Assembly: GCF_001718315.1 (NCBI RefSeq) | Contig: NZ_CP013363.1 | Span: forward strand, 248,001 to 312,000 | Origin: Burkholderia diffusa | GTDB taxonomy: Bacteria; Pseudomonadota; Gammaproteobacteria; Burkholderiales; Burkholderiaceae | Direction: 5' to 3' | Length of the DNA stretch: 64,000 nt | Part shown: piece after piece, positions 63,645 to 64,000 of the stretch | Layout of the letters: every line of letters begins with the position of its first letter | Position numbering within the stretch: position 1 is the stretch's first letter | Notes under the pieces: model-generated | The model's database searches: none | What the model was told of the DNA's origin: nothing | Seen by the model: the letters and a program-made list of their open reading frames with translations, nothing else | Made by a program: the position numbers and the translations under genes

Positions 63645-64000
63645 GTGAGAACCGATAGCCGTTTGTCGCGCATGCTTCATGCGCTGATTCACATGGACCA
63701 GGCCGACGGCCCGCTGACGTCGGAGGCGATCGCGGCGATGCTGGGCACGAATCCGGTCGTCGTGCGGCGTTTGCTCGGCGGGCTGCGCGACTGCGGTTAT
63801 GTGCAGTCGGAGAAAGGGCACGGCGGCGGCTGGGCGCTCAGCGTCGCGCTCGACGACATCACGTTGCTCGACGTCTATCGCGCGGTGGGCGAGCCGCCGG
63901 TGTTTTCCGATCTGGTGGCCGAGGATGCACCCGAATGCCTGGTCGAACAGGCGGTCAATGCGCATCTGTCGGCCACGCTGAAGGAGGCCGAGGCGGTGCT
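63645..64000 (+). CDS. Rrf2-family transcriptional regulator (cut by window end)
   Basis: The first 118 codons of an Rrf2 protein: LSRMLHALIHMDQADGPLTS, SEAIAAMLGTNPVVVRRLLG, YVQSEKGHGGGWALSVALDD. The HTH and the winged region are clear. Of the three Fe-S cysteines of NsrR/IscR only scattered Cys are seen (RDCGYV, PECLV), so it is more like the YwnA/CymR-type without a cluster, as far as visible. GTG start, with GGAGG about ten bases upstream. Divergent from the thioredoxin-reductase-like gene. The 3' end lies outside the window. Confidence 0.85.
   Translation, partial: MRTDSRLSRMLHALIHMDQADGPLTSEAIAAMLGTNPVVVRRLLGGLRDCGYVQSEKGHGGGWALSVALDDITLLDVYRAVGEPPVFSDLVAEDAPECLVEQAVNAHLSATLKEAEAV

Overview
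The window looks like a piece of a Burkholderia cepacia-complex genome, most likely the second chromosome. The DNA is uniformly GC-rich with strong GC third-position bias. The gene families (DUF4148, CsbD and BON proteins, OmpC-type porin, many LysR regulators, LysE and MFS exporters) are typical of Burkholderia. The decisive marker is the convergent pair rpfR/rpfF (45701-48619), which encodes the cis-2-dodecenoic acid (BDSF) receptor and synthase known from B. cenocepacia. I see no rRNA, tRNA, CRISPR array, insertion sequence, prophage or replication origin. Two genes appear broken by small mutations: a DUF3857/transglutaminase gene (frameshift) and a saccharopine-dehydrogenase-like gene (single amber codon).

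Layout. 1-9.8 kb: old-yellow-enzyme-like oxidoreductase, LysE exporter, GapN-like aldehyde dehydrogenase, TonB-dependent siderophore receptor with an upstream Fur-box-like site, and a LysR regulator divergent from a DUF1338 (HglS-like) dioxygenase. 9.9-13.2 kb: a stress-type cluster (27-aa membrane peptide, two CsbD proteins, BON protein, proline-rich peptide) around a triple-PAS LuxR regulator, with a repeated inverted-repeat motif. 13.6-20.2 kb: ABC binding protein, FAD amino-acid oxidase, and a minus-strand operon MFS - M19 dipeptidase - DUF5943 - PAS/LuxR headed by a tandem palindromic operator. 20.4-22.5 kb: aminotransferase, a tightly coupled 62-aa protein, and a PNPOx-like flavoprotein. 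22.7-28.8 kb: two exported epoxide-hydrolase-type enzymes, an exported c-type cytochrome P460-like protein, DUF4148, an exported alpha/beta hydrolase, and an amidase.

29-37.8 kb: LysE exporter, porin, alcohol dehydrogenase with divergent LysR, then a sulfatase lipoprotein, an exported formylglycine-generating enzyme and an NlpA-type binding protein in a tight operon, followed by a monooxygenase-fold protein. 37.9-45 kb: LysR divergent from a DUF1445 (D-glutamate-cyclase-like) protein, an MFS transporter and a fused A+B 5-oxoprolinase, forming a plausible 5-oxoproline/glutamate cassette. 45.7-48.6 kb: rpfR and rpfF. 49.7-54.9 kb: envelope proteins (DUF4892/OmpA, DUF3617, DUF1840, small membrane proteins, the frameshifted DUF3857 gene). 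55-64 kb: regulator/target pairs, namely AraC with MFS, TetR with saccharopine-dehydrogenase-like and PEP-mutase-like genes, MarR with YciI and GST, a HAD phosphatase, and Rrf2 (cut by the window end) with a thioredoxin-reductase-like enzyme.

The most unusual items are the sulfatase cassette (CAITR instead of CxPxR, with both enzyme and maturase carrying export signals), the operator-like repeats around the PAS-LuxR stress cluster, the tandem ATTACCTAGGTAAT operator, the 62-aa protein between aminotransferase and flavoprotein, and the GapN-like enzyme lacking the usual catalytic glutamate. All assignments come from reading the sequence; no database search was run.
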